64,000 nt of DNA from Desulfosporosinus acidiphilus SJ4 (GTDB lineage: Bacteria; Bacillota; Desulfitobacteriia; Desulfitobacteriales; Desulfitobacteriaceae). The position numbers and the translations under genes were made by a program. The notes below the pieces were generated by a model. That model saw nothing but the letters and a program-made list of their open reading frames with translations. It ran no database searches and was not told the origin of the DNA. The stretch spans positions 3,381,977 to 3,445,976 of the forward strand of contig NC_018068.1 in the NCBI RefSeq assembly GCF_000255115.2, in the 5' to 3' direction. This document shows, piece after piece, positions 10,582-19,529 of the stretch (position 1 is its first letter; each line of letters begins with the position of its first letter).

Positions 10582-11387
10582 TCCGAATACTCTCCTTCCA
10601 TTTCTTCTGAACGCTCAGCACAGGCTTTTGTGGCTTTCACCACGGTTTCAGCTAATTTCTCTTCCATAAAAATATTGATTGCCGCGTAGGTAGTACCATT
10701 GGGCGAAGTAACCTCCTTACGCAGTCTTCCCGGTGTCTTATCACTCTCCGCAATCATTTTTCCTGCTCCGATGGACGTTTCCAGTACCAGCATTTCCGCT
10801 TCTTTTTCACTTAGCCCCAACTGAACACCGGCCAGAATTAAACTCTCGATAAACAGATAAAAATACGCCGGCCCACTTCCGCTGATCGCAGTCAGAGCAT
10901 TCATTTTTTCCTCAGGGATCCACAATATTTTCCCTACGGCTGAAAAAATCTGTTCGCCGATCTCAGCCTGTTCTGAAGTTACATTTTCGCCCCGTACTAA
11001 TCCAGTCATAGAATGCAGTACGGTTGTCGATGTATTAGGCATTGCCCGGATAACAGCAGCTCCAGGCAAATAGCTGTTAAACAATTTCATAGGAACACCA
11101 GCCGCCACGCTGATAATTAGCTTATCCCCTAAATCATAATTACTAAGCTGTTTGATAACGTCCTTAACATTTTTAGGTTTTACCGCGATAATCAATACAC
11201 GAGAGTTATTGACAAGTTCCTCGAAGCTGGCGGCAAGGACATTATAGTTTGAGGCCAACTGCTGCAAACGTTCATTATTTGTATGGTTCGTCACCCGTAT
11301 TTGTATCGTTTTTTCTACTTTTGTCAAACCGCTAATCATGGCCTCGGCAATATTTCCTGCACCAATGAAACCAACACTTAGTTTCAA
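10578..11387 (-). CDS. proC: pyrroline-5-carboxylate reductase
   Basis: ProC (269 residues) makes proline from pyrroline-5-carboxylate with NAD(P)H. Visible features are the N-terminal Rossmann motif GFIGAGNIAEAMI, the VIRAMPNT motif, and the ALTAISGSGPAYFY helix that binds substrate. I place the start at TTG 11387 because an AAAGG stands a proper distance upstream; the in-frame GTG at 11396 has almost no spacing. It is the first gene of the pro operon, about 275 nt downstream of the T-box terminator. Confidence 0.95.
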   Translation of the reverse strand: MKLSVGFIGAGNIAEAMISGLTKVEKTIQIRVTNHTNNERLQQLASNYNVLAASFEELVNNSRVLIIAVKPKNVKDVIKQLSNYDLGDKLIISVAAGVPMKLFNSYLPGAAVIRAMPNTSTTVLHSMTGLVRGENVTSEQAEIGEQIFSAVGKILWIPEEKMNALTAISGSGPAYFYLFIESLILAGVQLGLSEKEAEMLVLETSIGAGKMIAESDKTPGRLRKEVTSPNGTTYAAINIFMEEKLAETVVKATKACAERSEEMEGEYSE

Positions 11388-11571
11388 ATTTAACACCCTT
11401 TCTCATTGTATAGTCGAACCAGTTCTGAGTTGCGGATATCCACCGGCGTTTTTTCGGACCTAAATCTCAGAGCCTATTGTAAAAACCTTAGCTAAAGATC
11501 TTCTTTATTCTGCCTCCGCCAAAGAGTTTTATTATCTCACTCTCAACCATAAACTCTCTCCAAAGGAGAAT

Positions 11572-11622
11572 AAAGAAAACTTGCTGGAGCTTGCACGCAG
11601 ACACTGTCTTCGCATGTATTAG
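11572..11622. repeat. dispersed palindromic repeat, copy 2
   Basis: This is the second copy of the intergenic element at 4208-4258. The two share AGACACTGTCTTCGCA and GTATTAG, differing by a single base between these blocks. The 5' flank AAAGAAAACTTG also recurs before copy 3 at 38865. The copy lies in the transcribed leader between the T-box terminator and proC. Confidence 0.6.
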
Positions 11623-11663
11623 CTCTTCTAGCAGTATTTAACGGAAGGTTACTTACTAAAAGT

Positions 11664-11707
11664 ATAAAAAAGACTTCTCCATCCTTATTAAGGACGAAAG
11701 AAGTCTT
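11664..11707 (-). terminator. T-box-controlled intrinsic terminator
   Basis: AGAAGTCT (11699-11706 read on the plus strand) pairs with AGACTTCT (11671-11678) around an inner TCCTTA/TAAGGA helix. It is followed on the minus strand by a run of U (11665-11671). Its 5' arm starts directly at the T-box sequence, so it competes with the antiterminator. Confidence 0.9.
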
Positions 11708-11923
11708 CCGCGGTACCACCTTTATTGCAATGCCGGCTCAATGTCACCAGAGTAAATCCAATAAACAACCATCTAACGGGGGAAACCGTCTGATTCATCA
11801 TCAGAGCCTCACGACTGGGTTTCTGACAACGCGGGCGGAAAAACTCTCAGCGTTTGTTTTTCTCTCTGAACTCCGGCGTCCATCATACTGGATCGTTCAT
11901 TGGCATTCTATACATATACAATT
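11664..11923 (-). promoter_or_regulatory. T-box leader, specifier CCC (proline), controlling proCBA
   Basis: The minus strand carries the T-box sequence GGTGGTACCGCGG (11708-11720) directly before the terminator. Stem I ends with GAAA-CCC-A followed by GTCGTGAG, which lines up with GAAA-GGC-A...UUGAG of the well-known glyQS T-box. The specifier is therefore CCC at 11817-11819, a proline codon. Uncharged tRNA-Pro should stabilise the antiterminator and allow read-through into the proline genes, matching the genes downstream. Confidence 0.93.
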
Positions 11924-11929
11924 AATTAT

Positions 11930-11958
11930 ACTCTAGCGCATGTACTTACTAATTTCAA
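11930..11958 (-). promoter_or_regulatory. probable promoter of the proCBA leader
   Basis: TTGAAA (11953-11958) and TAGAGT (11930-11935) are 17 bp apart on the minus strand. An overlapping TATAAT (11925-11930) is a second possible -10. Transcription would start just before stem I of the T-box. Confidence 0.5.
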
Positions 11959-11972
11959 GTCTGACATGTTAG

Positions 11973-12038
11973 GAAATTTCAGGAATCCCCATGATCCTCC
12001 AGGTAATTAGAGATTTCTAATCACGGATTCCTAATTTC
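11973..12038. other. nested inverted repeat between leuB and the pro promoter
   Basis: GAAATTTCAGGAATCC (11973-11988) pairs with GGATTCCTAATTTC (12025-12038) apart from a 2-nt bulge. Inside the loop, ATTAGAGATTTCTAAT (12006-12021) forms its own hairpin. It lies just downstream of leuB but has no U-run, so it could be a weak terminator or a binding site. Confidence 0.4.
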
Positions 12039-12066
12039 TCTGCTGGTCCTAATAGGGTCAGCTCAG

Positions 12067-13134
12067 TTATTTCTTGCCTAAAGCAGCGACAACTGCGTCC
12101 CCCATCTCCCGGGTTCCCAGTACTTTATCACCCGGTTTCGCAAGATCCGTTGTACGATAGCCCTGTTCCAATACGCTCTCCACAGCACGCTCGATCAGCT
12201 TTGCTTCATCTTCCAAATCAAAAGAATAACGCAGCATCAATGCCCCTGACAAAATGGTGGCTAAAGGATTAGCGATATTTTTACCCGCAATATCGGGAGC
12301 CGACCCATGAGCCGGTTCATAGAGACCTTTCTTCCCGTTTAAACTGGCTGAAGAAATCATGCCAATAGAGCCCATGAGCATTGAAGCTAAATCCGTCAGT
12401 ATATCTCCAAACATGTTTTCTGTCACAATGACATCGAATTGGGTCGGGTAACGGACAAGCTGCATAGCAGCATTATCTACGTACATATGAGTTAACTCAA
12501 CCTCAGGATACTTCTTGGCAACATCCAGGGTAATCTCACGCCAAAAACGCGAGGACTCCAAAACATTGGCTTTGTCCACTGAACAGAGCTTGCCGCAGCG
12601 TTGGCGAGCCATTTGGAAACCAAGATCAACAATCCTGCGAATTTCCTCATCTGAATAAATCAACGTGTCGTAGGCACTGGGGGGATTCGTTTTTCTTCCT
12701 TTTTCTCCGAAATACAGACCGCCCGTCAACTCGCGCAAGACCACCAGGTCAACATTTTTAACAACTTCGGGACGAAGAGTCGACGCTTCGACTAACATAG
12801 GCAGCATTTTGACCGGCCGGATATTAGCAAAGAGACTCAGAGCCTTGCGGATAGCGAGCAGGCCCCCCAACTCAGGGCGCTGCTGGGCAGGGAGGGTATC
12901 CCACTTCGGTCCGCCCACCGATCCCAGAAGAACCGCATCAGCTGCAAGGGCTGCTTCAAGGGTATCATCCGGAAGAGCTTTGCCTGCTTCATCAATGGCT
13001 GCTCCGCCTATTAAGTAATTCTCAAACTCCAACTTTAAAGAGCTGTCTTTTAAGACAGCCTTTAACACCTTAATTGCTTCCGGCGTAATTTCCTGACCGA
13101 TACCATCTCCCGGAAGAACGACAACATTAGGCAT
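12067..13134 (-). CDS. leuB: 3-isopropylmalate dehydrogenase
   Basis: LeuB (355 residues) oxidatively decarboxylates 3-isopropylmalate in leucine synthesis. Seen: the N-terminal [12 protein letters not shown], the [10 protein letters not shown] substrate loop, [13 protein letters not shown], and the [16 protein letters not shown]-binding loop. I chose the ATG at 13134, preceded by GGGAGGG; it overlaps the leuD stop by 8 bp, and the longer reading from 13155 is less likely. It is the last gene of the ilv-leu operon. Confidence 0.96.
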   Translation of the reverse strand: MPNVVVLPGDGIGQEITPEAIKVLKAVLKDSSLKLEFENYLIGGAAIDEAGKALPDDTLEAALAADAVLLGSVGGPKWDTLPAQQRPELGGLLAIRKALSLFANIRPVKMLPMLVEASTLRPEVVKNVDLVVLRELTGGLYFGEKGRKTNPPSAYDTLIYSDEEIRRIVDLGFQMARQRCGKLCSVDKANVLESSRFWREITLDVAKKYPEVELTHMYVDNAAMQLVRYPTQFDVIVTENMFGDILTDLASMLMGSIGMISSASLNGKKGLYEPAHGSAPDIAGKNIANPLATILSGALMLRYSFDLEDEAKLIERAVESVLEQGYRTTDLAKPGDKVLGTREMGDAVVAALGKK

Positions 13135-13615
13135 TCTCTTCCCTCCCTCGGACATAAGGAATTAGCCCGCCTGCACGAATCAATTCCTGCATAAACGGAG
13201 GAAAGGGCCGGGCCTGAAACTCTGATCCTGTGGTTTTGTTAATAATCTTACCCGTGGTTAAATCAACGTCCAAATCATCACCCTGAGAAATTCCTGCCAC
13301 TGCCTCGGGGCATTCTAAGATCGGCAAGCCAATATTAAGAGAATTTCGATAGAAAATCCTGGCGAAGGATTCAGCAATAACTACTTTAATACCGCAAGCT
13401 TTAATAGCAATAGGGGCGTGCTCCCGGGAAGAACCGCAGCCGAAATTTTTTCCGCCGACCATGATATCTCCAGAGCTGACTTCCTCAGCAAACTTGGTTC
13501 CTGCATCTTCCATACAATGTACGGCAAGATGTTCCGGAGTAGACTGATTTAAATAGCGGGCCGGAATAATGACATCCGTATCAATGTCATGTCCAAACTT
13601 CCATGCTTTTCCCAT
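13127..13615 (-). CDS. leuD: 3-isopropylmalate dehydratase small subunit
   Basis: LeuD (162 residues) is the swivelling domain subunit of isopropylmalate isomerase and works with LeuC. It has the short archaeal/clostridial-type form. [13 protein letters not shown] near the N-terminus and [13 protein letters not shown] carry the family signature. Its ATG is one base past the leuC stop, with AGGAGG upstream. Confidence 0.95.
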   Translation of the reverse strand: MGKAWKFGHDIDTDVIIPARYLNQSTPEHLAVHCMEDAGTKFAEEVSSGDIMVGGKNFGCGSSREHAPIAIKACGIKVVIAESFARIFYRNSLNIGLPILECPEAVAGISQGDDLDVDLTTGKIINKTTGSEFQARPFPPFMQELIRAGGLIPYVRGREENA

Positions 13616-13616
13616 C

Positions 13617-14882
13617 TTAAGATACCTCCTCTGGATGGGCTATTTGTCCTTTAATGGCAGATGCAGCAGCTACCGCCGGATTAGCCAAGTAAACTTCGCT
13701 TTCGACATGACCCATGCGTCCTACAAAATTTCGATTGGTGGTGGAAATTGCCCGTTCGCCTTTGGCTAGAATACCCATATGACCGCCTAAGCATGGGCCG
13801 CAGGTCGGCGTACTCACCGCTGCGCCGGCCTCAATCAAAGTATCAATAATGCCTTCTTTCATGGCATCGCGATAAATGGTTTGCGTTCCCGGGAAAATCA
13901 AAAGACGGATCTCAGGATGAACTTTTTTGCCTCTCAGGATATCTGCCGCCAGCCGCAGATCTTCCAGCCTGCCGTTGGTGCAGGAACCGATCACAACCTG
14001 ATCTACTTTTATCCCGCTCGCTTCTTGAACGGATTTAGTATTTTCCGGAAGGTGGGGAAAAGCTACTTGCAAAGGAATATCTGCAACGTTAATATCTTGA
14101 ATCTCAACATAGTTAGCATCTTTATCACTGTAATAAGAAGTATAGGAATGTTTGGCTCGTCCTTCCAAATAAGCAAAGGTCTTTTCATCAGGGGCAATAA
14201 TGCCGTTTTTAGCCCCAGCTTCAATAGCCATGTTACACATTGTAAAACGATTGTCCATGGACAGAGCCGAAATTCCCTCTCCGGCAAATTCCATCGCTCG
14301 GTAGCGGGCACCGTCTACACCAATTTTGCCAATGAGATAAAGAATAAGATCTTTTCCGCCCACATACTTCTGGAAATTAGTTCCGTGAAAGACAAATTTC
14401 ATGGATTCAGGCACCCGAAACCAAGCTTCACCGGTAGCTAAACCTGCGGCACAGTCCGTGCTGCCTACACCGGTGGCAAAAGCTCCCACAGCGCCATAGG
14501 TACAGGTATGAGAATCAGCACCGATAATAAGATCTCCGGGTAAAGTGAGTCCTTGTTCGGGAAGCAGGCAATGCTCTATCCCCATTTTCCCCACTTCAAA
14601 ATAGTGTTCTATCTCTTGACTGCGAGCGAAATCCCGCATGACCTTACATTGTTCTGCCGAAGAAATATCTTTATTCGGAGCGAAATGATCCGGAACAAGA
14701 GCCACTTTATGAGAATCAAAAACTTTGTCGGTGCCAAACTTAGCGAACTCCCGGATCGCTACCGGTCCTGTGACATCATTAGCCAAGACAAGGTCCAACT
14801 TGGCAGTAATCAGTTGCCCGGGCACCACCTCATCTAATCCGGCATGTTTTGCAAGAATCTTCTCAGTTATGGTCATGGACAT
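13617..14882 (-). CDS. leuC: 3-isopropylmalate dehydratase large subunit
   Basis: LeuC (421 residues) is the aconitase-type [4Fe-4S] subunit converting 2- to 3-isopropylmalate. It is the shorter HacA-like class. Cluster Cys residues are visible in GSCTNGR and [11 protein letters not shown], and the substrate region [21 protein letters not shown] is intact. The start MSM has AGGGAG upstream (ATG at 14882 or 14876). About 120 bp separate it from ilvC, where many relatives have leuA; no leuA remnant is visible. Confidence 0.95.
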   Translation of the reverse strand: MSMTITEKILAKHAGLDEVVPGQLITAKLDLVLANDVTGPVAIREFAKFGTDKVFDSHKVALVPDHFAPNKDISSAEQCKVMRDFARSQEIEHYFEVGKMGIEHCLLPEQGLTLPGDLIIGADSHTCTYGAVGAFATGVGSTDCAAGLATGEAWFRVPESMKFVFHGTNFQKYVGGKDLILYLIGKIGVDGARYRAMEFAGEGISALSMDNRFTMCNMAIEAGAKNGIIAPDEKTFAYLEGRAKHSYTSYYSDKDANYVEIQDINVADIPLQVAFPHLPENTKSVQEASGIKVDQVVIGSCTNGRLEDLRLAADILRGKKVHPEIRLLIFPGTQTIYRDAMKEGIIDTLIEAGAAVSTPTCGPCLGGHMGILAKGERAISTTNRNFVGRMGHVESEVYLANPAVAAASAIKGQIAHPEEVS

Positions 14883-15003
14883 AGCTCTTACTCCCTCCTT
14901 TATAATTGCCTTTTATTTATAAAACGTACCGAATGACTCCTTCAGCTTGAGCCGAACATTGAGGCTTCGCTGACGATAACCTGAACTAGCATCAAATCGA
15001 ACT

Positions 15004-16002
15004 TTATTCGTGTTTTTTCAGCCAGCTCATCATCCCGCGCAATTCTTCTCCAACTTTTTCAATAAGATGATTTTCTTCACGGCGAGCCATAGCATTAAAG
15101 GCCGGACGGTTGGCTTGGTTTTCCAATAACCAGTTTTTAGCGAAGGTTCCGTTTTGAATTTCCGTCAATACCTGCTTCATTTCCTTGCGGGTCTCATCAT
15201 TGACAATCCGCTTCCCTACAGTCATATCTCCGTATTGAGCAGTATCCGACACCGAATAACGCATCCAGCTTAAGCCGCCTTCATACATTAAGTCTACGAT
15301 CAGCTTGAGCTCATGTAAGCATTCAAAGTAAGCAATTTCCGGCTGATATCCGGCTTCCACCAAGGTTTCAAACCCGGCTTTAACGAGTTCCGAAGTCCCT
15401 CCGCAAAGAACAGCTTGTTCTCCGAATAAATCTGTTTCGGTTTCTTCACCAAAGGTGGTTTCTAATACCCCGGCTTTCGTGGAGCCAATTCCTTTCGCAT
15501 AAGCTAAGGCCAATTCTTTGGCTTTGCCGGTAGCATTTTGGTGAACAGCAATCAAAGATGGTACTCCAGCGCCTTCAGTGTAGGTTCTGCGGACCAGATG
15601 CCCCGGACTTTTTGGTGCAACCATGAAAACGTCGACATCACTGGGAGGAACAATTTGGCCAAAGTGAATATTAAAGCCATGGGAAAAAACAAGCGCTTTG
15701 CCGGAGGTTAAATGTTGCTTGATTTCATTTTCATAGACTTTACTTTGCGTTTCATCAGGAAGAAGGATTTGAATAATATCAGCACGAGCGGCTGCCTCAG
15801 AAACGGTCATAACTTCAAAACCTGCGTCCTCAGCCCGTTTCCAGCGAGCGCTGCCGGGACGAAGTCCGATTAATACTTTAAGTCCGGAATCTTTAAGATT
15901 TTGAGCTTGAGCATGTCCTTGACTGCCATAACCCATAACCGCAATAACTTTTCCTTTGAGTAATTCCAGATTTGCGTCAACTTCGTAATACATTTTTGCC
16001 AT
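15004..16002 (-). CDS. ilvC: ketol-acid reductoisomerase (class I)
   Basis: IlvC (332 residues) carries out the isomerisation and NADPH-dependent reduction of acetolactate or acetohydroxybutyrate. The Rossmann motif [13 protein letters not shown] is followed by the beta2-alphaB loop [12 protein letters not shown], whose Arg/Ser residues suggest NADPH preference. Metal-binding [12 protein letters not shown] and the C-terminal Glu-rich knotted domain are present. Length is that of the short class I form. GAGAGGAAG precedes the ATG. Confidence 0.97.
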   Translation of the reverse strand: MAKMYYEVDANLELLKGKVIAVMGYGSQGHAQAQNLKDSGLKVLIGLRPGSARWKRAEDAGFEVMTVSEAAARADIIQILLPDETQSKVYENEIKQHLTSGKALVFSHGFNIHFGQIVPPSDVDVFMVAPKSPGHLVRRTYTEGAGVPSLIAVHQNATGKAKELALAYAKGIGSTKAGVLETTFGEETETDLFGEQAVLCGGTSELVKAGFETLVEAGYQPEIAYFECLHELKLIVDLMYEGGLSWMRYSVSDTAQYGDMTVGKRIVNDETRKEMKQVLTEIQNGTFAKNWLLENQANRPAFNAMARREENHLIEKVGEELRGMMSWLKKHE

Positions 16003-16071
16003 AAGAAATCTTCCTCTCTAATTCTAAACTATTATAATAAAATAAGCAGTAAGCTGTATCTATTATACACC

Positions 16072-16551
16072 TCAAGCTTCGGATCTCATAATCGCAATTT
16101 TTCCTGTGCGAACTAATTCTAATAATCCATAGGGACGAATGGTATGGACGAAGGCATCGATTTTGTCAATGTCTCCGGTCAATTCCACAGTGATATTGCT
16201 TCTTCCCATGTCAACAACCCGCCCCCGGAAAACATCCACCGTTTGAAAAATTTCTGAGCGAGTTTCTGAGTTAATCGGAATCCTAACCAAAGCCAGTTCG
16301 CGATCCACAACGCTCATTTCCGTCAAATCCACAACGGTATGAACAACCACGAGTTTACTCAGCTGATTTCTTACTTGTTCAATGACTTGATCGTCACCTG
16401 CCACGACAATGGTCATCCGCGATACTTCCGGGTCCTCAGTCTGGCAAACTGTCAGGCTCTCAATGTTGTAGGCCCTGCGGGCAAAAAGCCCTGCGACTTT
16501 AATCAGAACACCCGGGTGATTTTCTACAAGAACTGCAAGTGTATGCAACAT
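16072..16551 (-). CDS. ilvN: acetolactate synthase small (regulatory) subunit
   Basis: IlvN/IlvH (159 residues) is the regulatory partner of IlvB. The N-terminal ACT domain (residues about 1-75) has the typical HTLAVLVENHPGVLIKVAGLFARRAYNI start, whose NHPGVL turn binds valine in homologues; the C-terminal ACT-like domain follows. It starts 4 bp after the ilvB stop. Confidence 0.96.
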   Translation of the reverse strand: MLHTLAVLVENHPGVLIKVAGLFARRAYNIESLTVCQTEDPEVSRMTIVVAGDDQVIEQVRNQLSKLVVVHTVVDLTEMSVVDRELALVRIPINSETRSEIFQTVDVFRGRVVDMGRSNITVELTGDIDKIDAFVHTIRPYGLLELVRTGKIAIMRSEA

Positions 16552-16555
16552 ACGA

Positions 16556-18244
16556 TTACCTCACAATCATTTCAGTGATAGCCTTTCCGGGAGGAACGAA
16601 GGGTAAAACATTTTCTTCAGGAGAAATTTTGAAGTCCAGTAAAATCGGACCGGAATAATTAACGGCCTCCTCGATAGCACTGCGTACTTGATCCACAGAA
16701 TTTACATGGATTCCGCGAATCCCATAAGCCTCGGCGACCTTCACAAAATCCGGATTCCCTTCCAGCTGAATTTGGTTATACCGACCGTCATAAAACATTT
16801 TCTGCATTTGACGGACCATTCCCAGAACACCGTTATTGAGTAAGATAATTTTAACTGGCAGTTTGTTTTGAGCAATAGTCCCCAGTTCTTGGATGGACAT
16901 TTGCAGTGAACCATCTCCCGTTACAAGAAATACCTTTTCATGGGGACGAGCAAACTGGGCTCCGACAGAAGCGGGAAGTCCGTATCCCATAACTCCCAGG
17001 CCACAGCTTGTGGCATAATTGCGCATCTGCTCGATAGGATAAAACTGAGCGACCCACATTTGATGTTGTCCGACATCCGTAGCAATAACAGCTTCACTGC
17101 CGGCCAATTCTCCCAGGGTTTTTATGATTAACTGTGGTGTAAGACCGTTTAGATCACAGCTTAAAGGATGATCGTTCTGCCAGCTGCGAATTTGTCCCCA
17201 CCATTCGTCAATTCCAGGAAGAGAATTTTCCGGCAGAACCTCCAGTAATTTTTCAATAATTTTGCGGGCATCTCCTACTATTCGTAGGTGGGTTTTAACG
17301 ACTTTACTGATTTCCACCGGGTCAATGTCGATATGAATAACTTTCGCCTTGGTTGCAAAGCGATGTCCTAAGCCGCTAGTTACCCGATCATCGAAGCGAA
17401 CTCCAACAGCGATAAGCAAATCACAATCATCCACTGTATAGTTGGCTGTTACTGTACCATGCATACCAACCATACCCAAAAGATTAGGATGACTGTAAGG
17501 CAGACTTCCAATCCCCATTAACGTCGTGACAACGGGCAAATTTACCTTTTCGGCCAATTGACGGAGAACGCCTTCGGCATTTGCCGTCACAACTCCCCCG
17601 CCAGCATAGATGACGGGCTTTTTAGACTCCGAGAGCGCTTGGACAACTTCTTCGACATTACTGTTGTTACCCCTGCCAAAGATTTTATAGCCCTTAAGCT
17701 TCATATCATTGGGGAAAGGTTCAACATTTTCCTCGGCTAAAACATCCTTCGGCAGATCAATGAGAACAGGGCCCGGTCGCCCGGTGCGGGCAAGATAAAA
17801 GGCCTCTTTAACAATCCGGGGAAGTTCGCGGGGATCCTTAACCAAATAGGAATGCTTTGTTATCGGCATGGTAATTCCGATAATATCTACCTCCTGAAAG
17901 GAGTCCGAACCAAGGGAACTCGTAGGCACCTGCCCCGTTAAAACTACAAGAGGTATCGAATCTGAAAAAGCATTAGTAATGCCAGTGACCAAATTTGTAG
18001 CGCCTGGGCCTGACGTCGCAAGACAAACGCCTACTTTGCCGCTCACTCTTGCATATCCGTCAGCGGCAAATACAACCCCCTGCTCATGGCGCCCTAATAT
18101 ATGGCGTATCGGACTATCCAGCATTGCGTCATATAAAGGAAGTAATACCCCGCCAGGATAGCCAAAAATGATTTCCACGCCTTCCTCTTGCAAGGCCTTT
18201 AGTAAAATTTCTGCTCCACTTAATCCCTTCTTTTCTTCGTTCAT
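16556..18244 (-). CDS. ilvB: acetolactate synthase large (catalytic) subunit
   Basis: IlvB (562 residues) is the ThDP/FAD enzyme that makes acetolactate from two pyruvates, the first common step to valine, leucine and isoleucine. The catalytic Glu is in GRHEQGVVFAADGYAR, and the C-terminal ThDP motif runs from GDGSLQMS to the NNGVLGMVRQ segment. The order from N- to C-terminus is PYR, FAD-binding and PP domain. It lies between ilvE and ilvN in one operon. Confidence 0.97.
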   Translation of the reverse strand: MNEEKKGLSGAEILLKALQEEGVEIIFGYPGGVLLPLYDAMLDSPIRHILGRHEQGVVFAADGYARVSGKVGVCLATSGPGATNLVTGITNAFSDSIPLVVLTGQVPTSSLGSDSFQEVDIIGITMPITKHSYLVKDPRELPRIVKEAFYLARTGRPGPVLIDLPKDVLAEENVEPFPNDMKLKGYKIFGRGNNSNVEEVVQALSESKKPVIYAGGGVVTANAEGVLRQLAEKVNLPVVTTLMGIGSLPYSHPNLLGMVGMHGTVTANYTVDDCDLLIAVGVRFDDRVTSGLGHRFATKAKVIHIDIDPVEISKVVKTHLRIVGDARKIIEKLLEVLPENSLPGIDEWWGQIRSWQNDHPLSCDLNGLTPQLIIKTLGELAGSEAVIATDVGQHQMWVAQFYPIEQMRNYATSCGLGVMGYGLPASVGAQFARPHEKVFLVTGDGSLQMSIQELGTIAQNKLPVKIILLNNGVLGMVRQMQKMFYDGRYNQIQLEGNPDFVKVAEAYGIRGIHVNSVDQVRSAIEEAVNYSGPILLDFKISPEENVLPFVPPGKAITEMIVR

Positions 18245-18264
18245 AGACCTTTTCCCCCCTAAAA

Positions 18265-19164
18265 TTATCTGGCAGTGGCACTTCGAACTTCATAAATTTC
18301 AGGACCGTTCACAAGGGTTAATGCTCTAAAAGCGGCAAGAAGTTTTTTAAAGACTTCGCCGGGAAGCCCATCATCGATATCTCGTCCATCCACATTAACC
18401 ACAGGGATTAGTTCGGCGGCCGTGCCCGTTAAGAAACATTCACTGGCTGTATAGAGATCATGACGTGTAAATAATTCTTCGGCCGTTTTAATTCCCAATT
18501 CACGTGCGAGATCCAGAACAGAGTTCCTGGTTATGCCTTCCAAAACCCCGACAGATAAAGGAGGAGTCATCAGTACTCCGTTGCGAACAATAAATATATT
18601 GTCAGAAGTTCCTTCGGCAACGTAACCATCTTGAGTCAACATGATTGCTTCGACGACTCCTGCCTGATTTGCTTCGATTTTGGCAAGAATATTATTCAAA
18701 TAGTTGAGGGATTTAATTCTGGGATTTAAAGAATCAGGATTATTTCTGCGAGTGGCAGCGGTTTTTACTTCTAAACCTTTTTCATACATCAACGATTCAA
18801 AAATTTTTATTTGATCTGCTACGCAGTAGATAGCTGCCTGAGGACATTTGTTAGGATCAAGTCCCAGATCTCCTTTGCCCCGGGATACAACTAAACGGAT
18901 ATAGGCATCTTTTAAGCCGTTTCTGCGCAAGGTTTCCAAAACGATCTCCTGCATTTGTTCCTTAGATATCCCGATGGATAAATGAATCGATTTAGCAGAT
19001 TCATAGAGACGTTTTAAATGTTCCGCTAATTTAAAAACTCGGCCATGATAAGCGCGAATTCCTTCGAAAATACCATCCCCATATAAAAAACCATGGTCAA
19101 AAACTGATACCTTCGCTTCTTCCTCAGCAACGAAAGCCCCATTACAGTATATAACAAGTCCCAT
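18265..19164 (-). CDS. ilvE: branched-chain amino acid aminotransferase
   Basis: IlvE (299 residues) is a class IV (D-amino acid aminotransferase fold) PLP enzyme for the last step of valine, leucine and isoleucine synthesis. The PLP Lys is in RIKSLNYLNN; the cofactor motif EGTSDNIF and the N-terminal GDGIFEGIRAY are the family signatures. It is the first gene of ilvE-ilvBNC-leuCDB and follows the leader riboswitch. I think branched-chain activity is likely from context, but D-amino acid aminotransferases share these motifs. Confidence 0.9.
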   Translation of the reverse strand: MGLVIYCNGAFVAEEEAKVSVFDHGFLYGDGIFEGIRAYHGRVFKLAEHLKRLYESAKSIHLSIGISKEQMQEIVLETLRRNGLKDAYIRLVVSRGKGDLGLDPNKCPQAAIYCVADQIKIFESLMYEKGLEVKTAATRRNNPDSLNPRIKSLNYLNNILAKIEANQAGVVEAIMLTQDGYVAEGTSDNIFIVRNGVLMTPPLSVGVLEGITRNSVLDLARELGIKTAEELFTRHDLYTASECFLTGTAAELIPVVNVDGRDIDDGLPGEVFKKLLAAFRALTLVNGPEIYEVRSATAR

Positions 19165-19210
19165 TCGATTAACCCCTTTCCATTAATATTCCCAATATAA
19201 TTCAGACAAT

Positions 19211-19260
19211 TAAAAACCCAAGCCCAGTCCCTAGCAACGTGGAACTTTCCGCTTGGGTTT
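19211..19260 (-). terminator. riboswitch-linked terminator before ilvE
   Basis: On the minus strand AAACCCAAGC (19251-19260) pairs with GCTTGGGTTT and the U-run (19212-19223). The 5' arm is also the 3' end of the ykkC-class aptamer, so ligand binding should prevent the terminator from forming. Confidence 0.85.
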
Positions 19261-19342
19261 TTTCTACCCACGGTGTAAATCCGTAATTGGATCCTGTATC
19301 GCTTGGACCAGACAGGTTACCCCCGGAACCCTAGATACACTT
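19247..19342 (-). promoter_or_regulatory. ykkC-class riboswitch, probably ppGpp-sensing (subtype 2a)
   Basis: The leader holds the conserved ykkC elements in order: CTAGGGTTCCG, then CTGGTCCAAGCGA with a helix closing on ACAGG, ACACCGTGGG, and AAAAAACCCAAGCGG. The ykkC superfamily contains guanidine-I, ppGpp and PRPP receptors. The genes controlled here are for branched-chain amino acids, which is the classical context of the ppGpp subtype; the subtype is inferred from context. Ligand binding would turn the operon on, in line with the stringent response. Confidence 0.82.
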
Positions 19343-19384
19343 CCTCTTCTGTTATAAGACATTAATATTGCTAACGTTGTGTAT

Positions 19385-19413
19385 ATGATACAGAATACAT
19401 TCCTCAGTGTCAA
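19385..19413 (-). promoter_or_regulatory. ilv-leu operon promoter
   Basis: TTGACA (19408-19413) and TATCAT (19385-19390) are separated by 17 bp on the minus strand, starting a leader of about 210 nt that contains the riboswitch and its terminator. Confidence 0.8.
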
Positions 19414-19452
19414 CCCTTTTTCCCTGAAATTCATAATTAGTTCCCGTATCCC

Positions 19453-19482
19453 TTGTCAAAACTTAAGATAAAGCGGTATAAT
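19453..19482 (+). promoter_or_regulatory. hom-thrB promoter
   Basis: TTGTCA (19453-19458) and TATAAT (19477-19482) are 18 bp apart, about 45 bp upstream of hom. It is divergent from the ilv promoter. Confidence 0.75.
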
Positions 19483-19529
19483 GTCCACTATGGCAATACA
19501 TTTGTTTTTATTGAGAGGAGCTGCCAAAA

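Noticed and set aside
9824-10610. Plus-strand reading frames opposite proB
   Set aside because: They are shadows of proB, whose motifs are intact on the minus strand.
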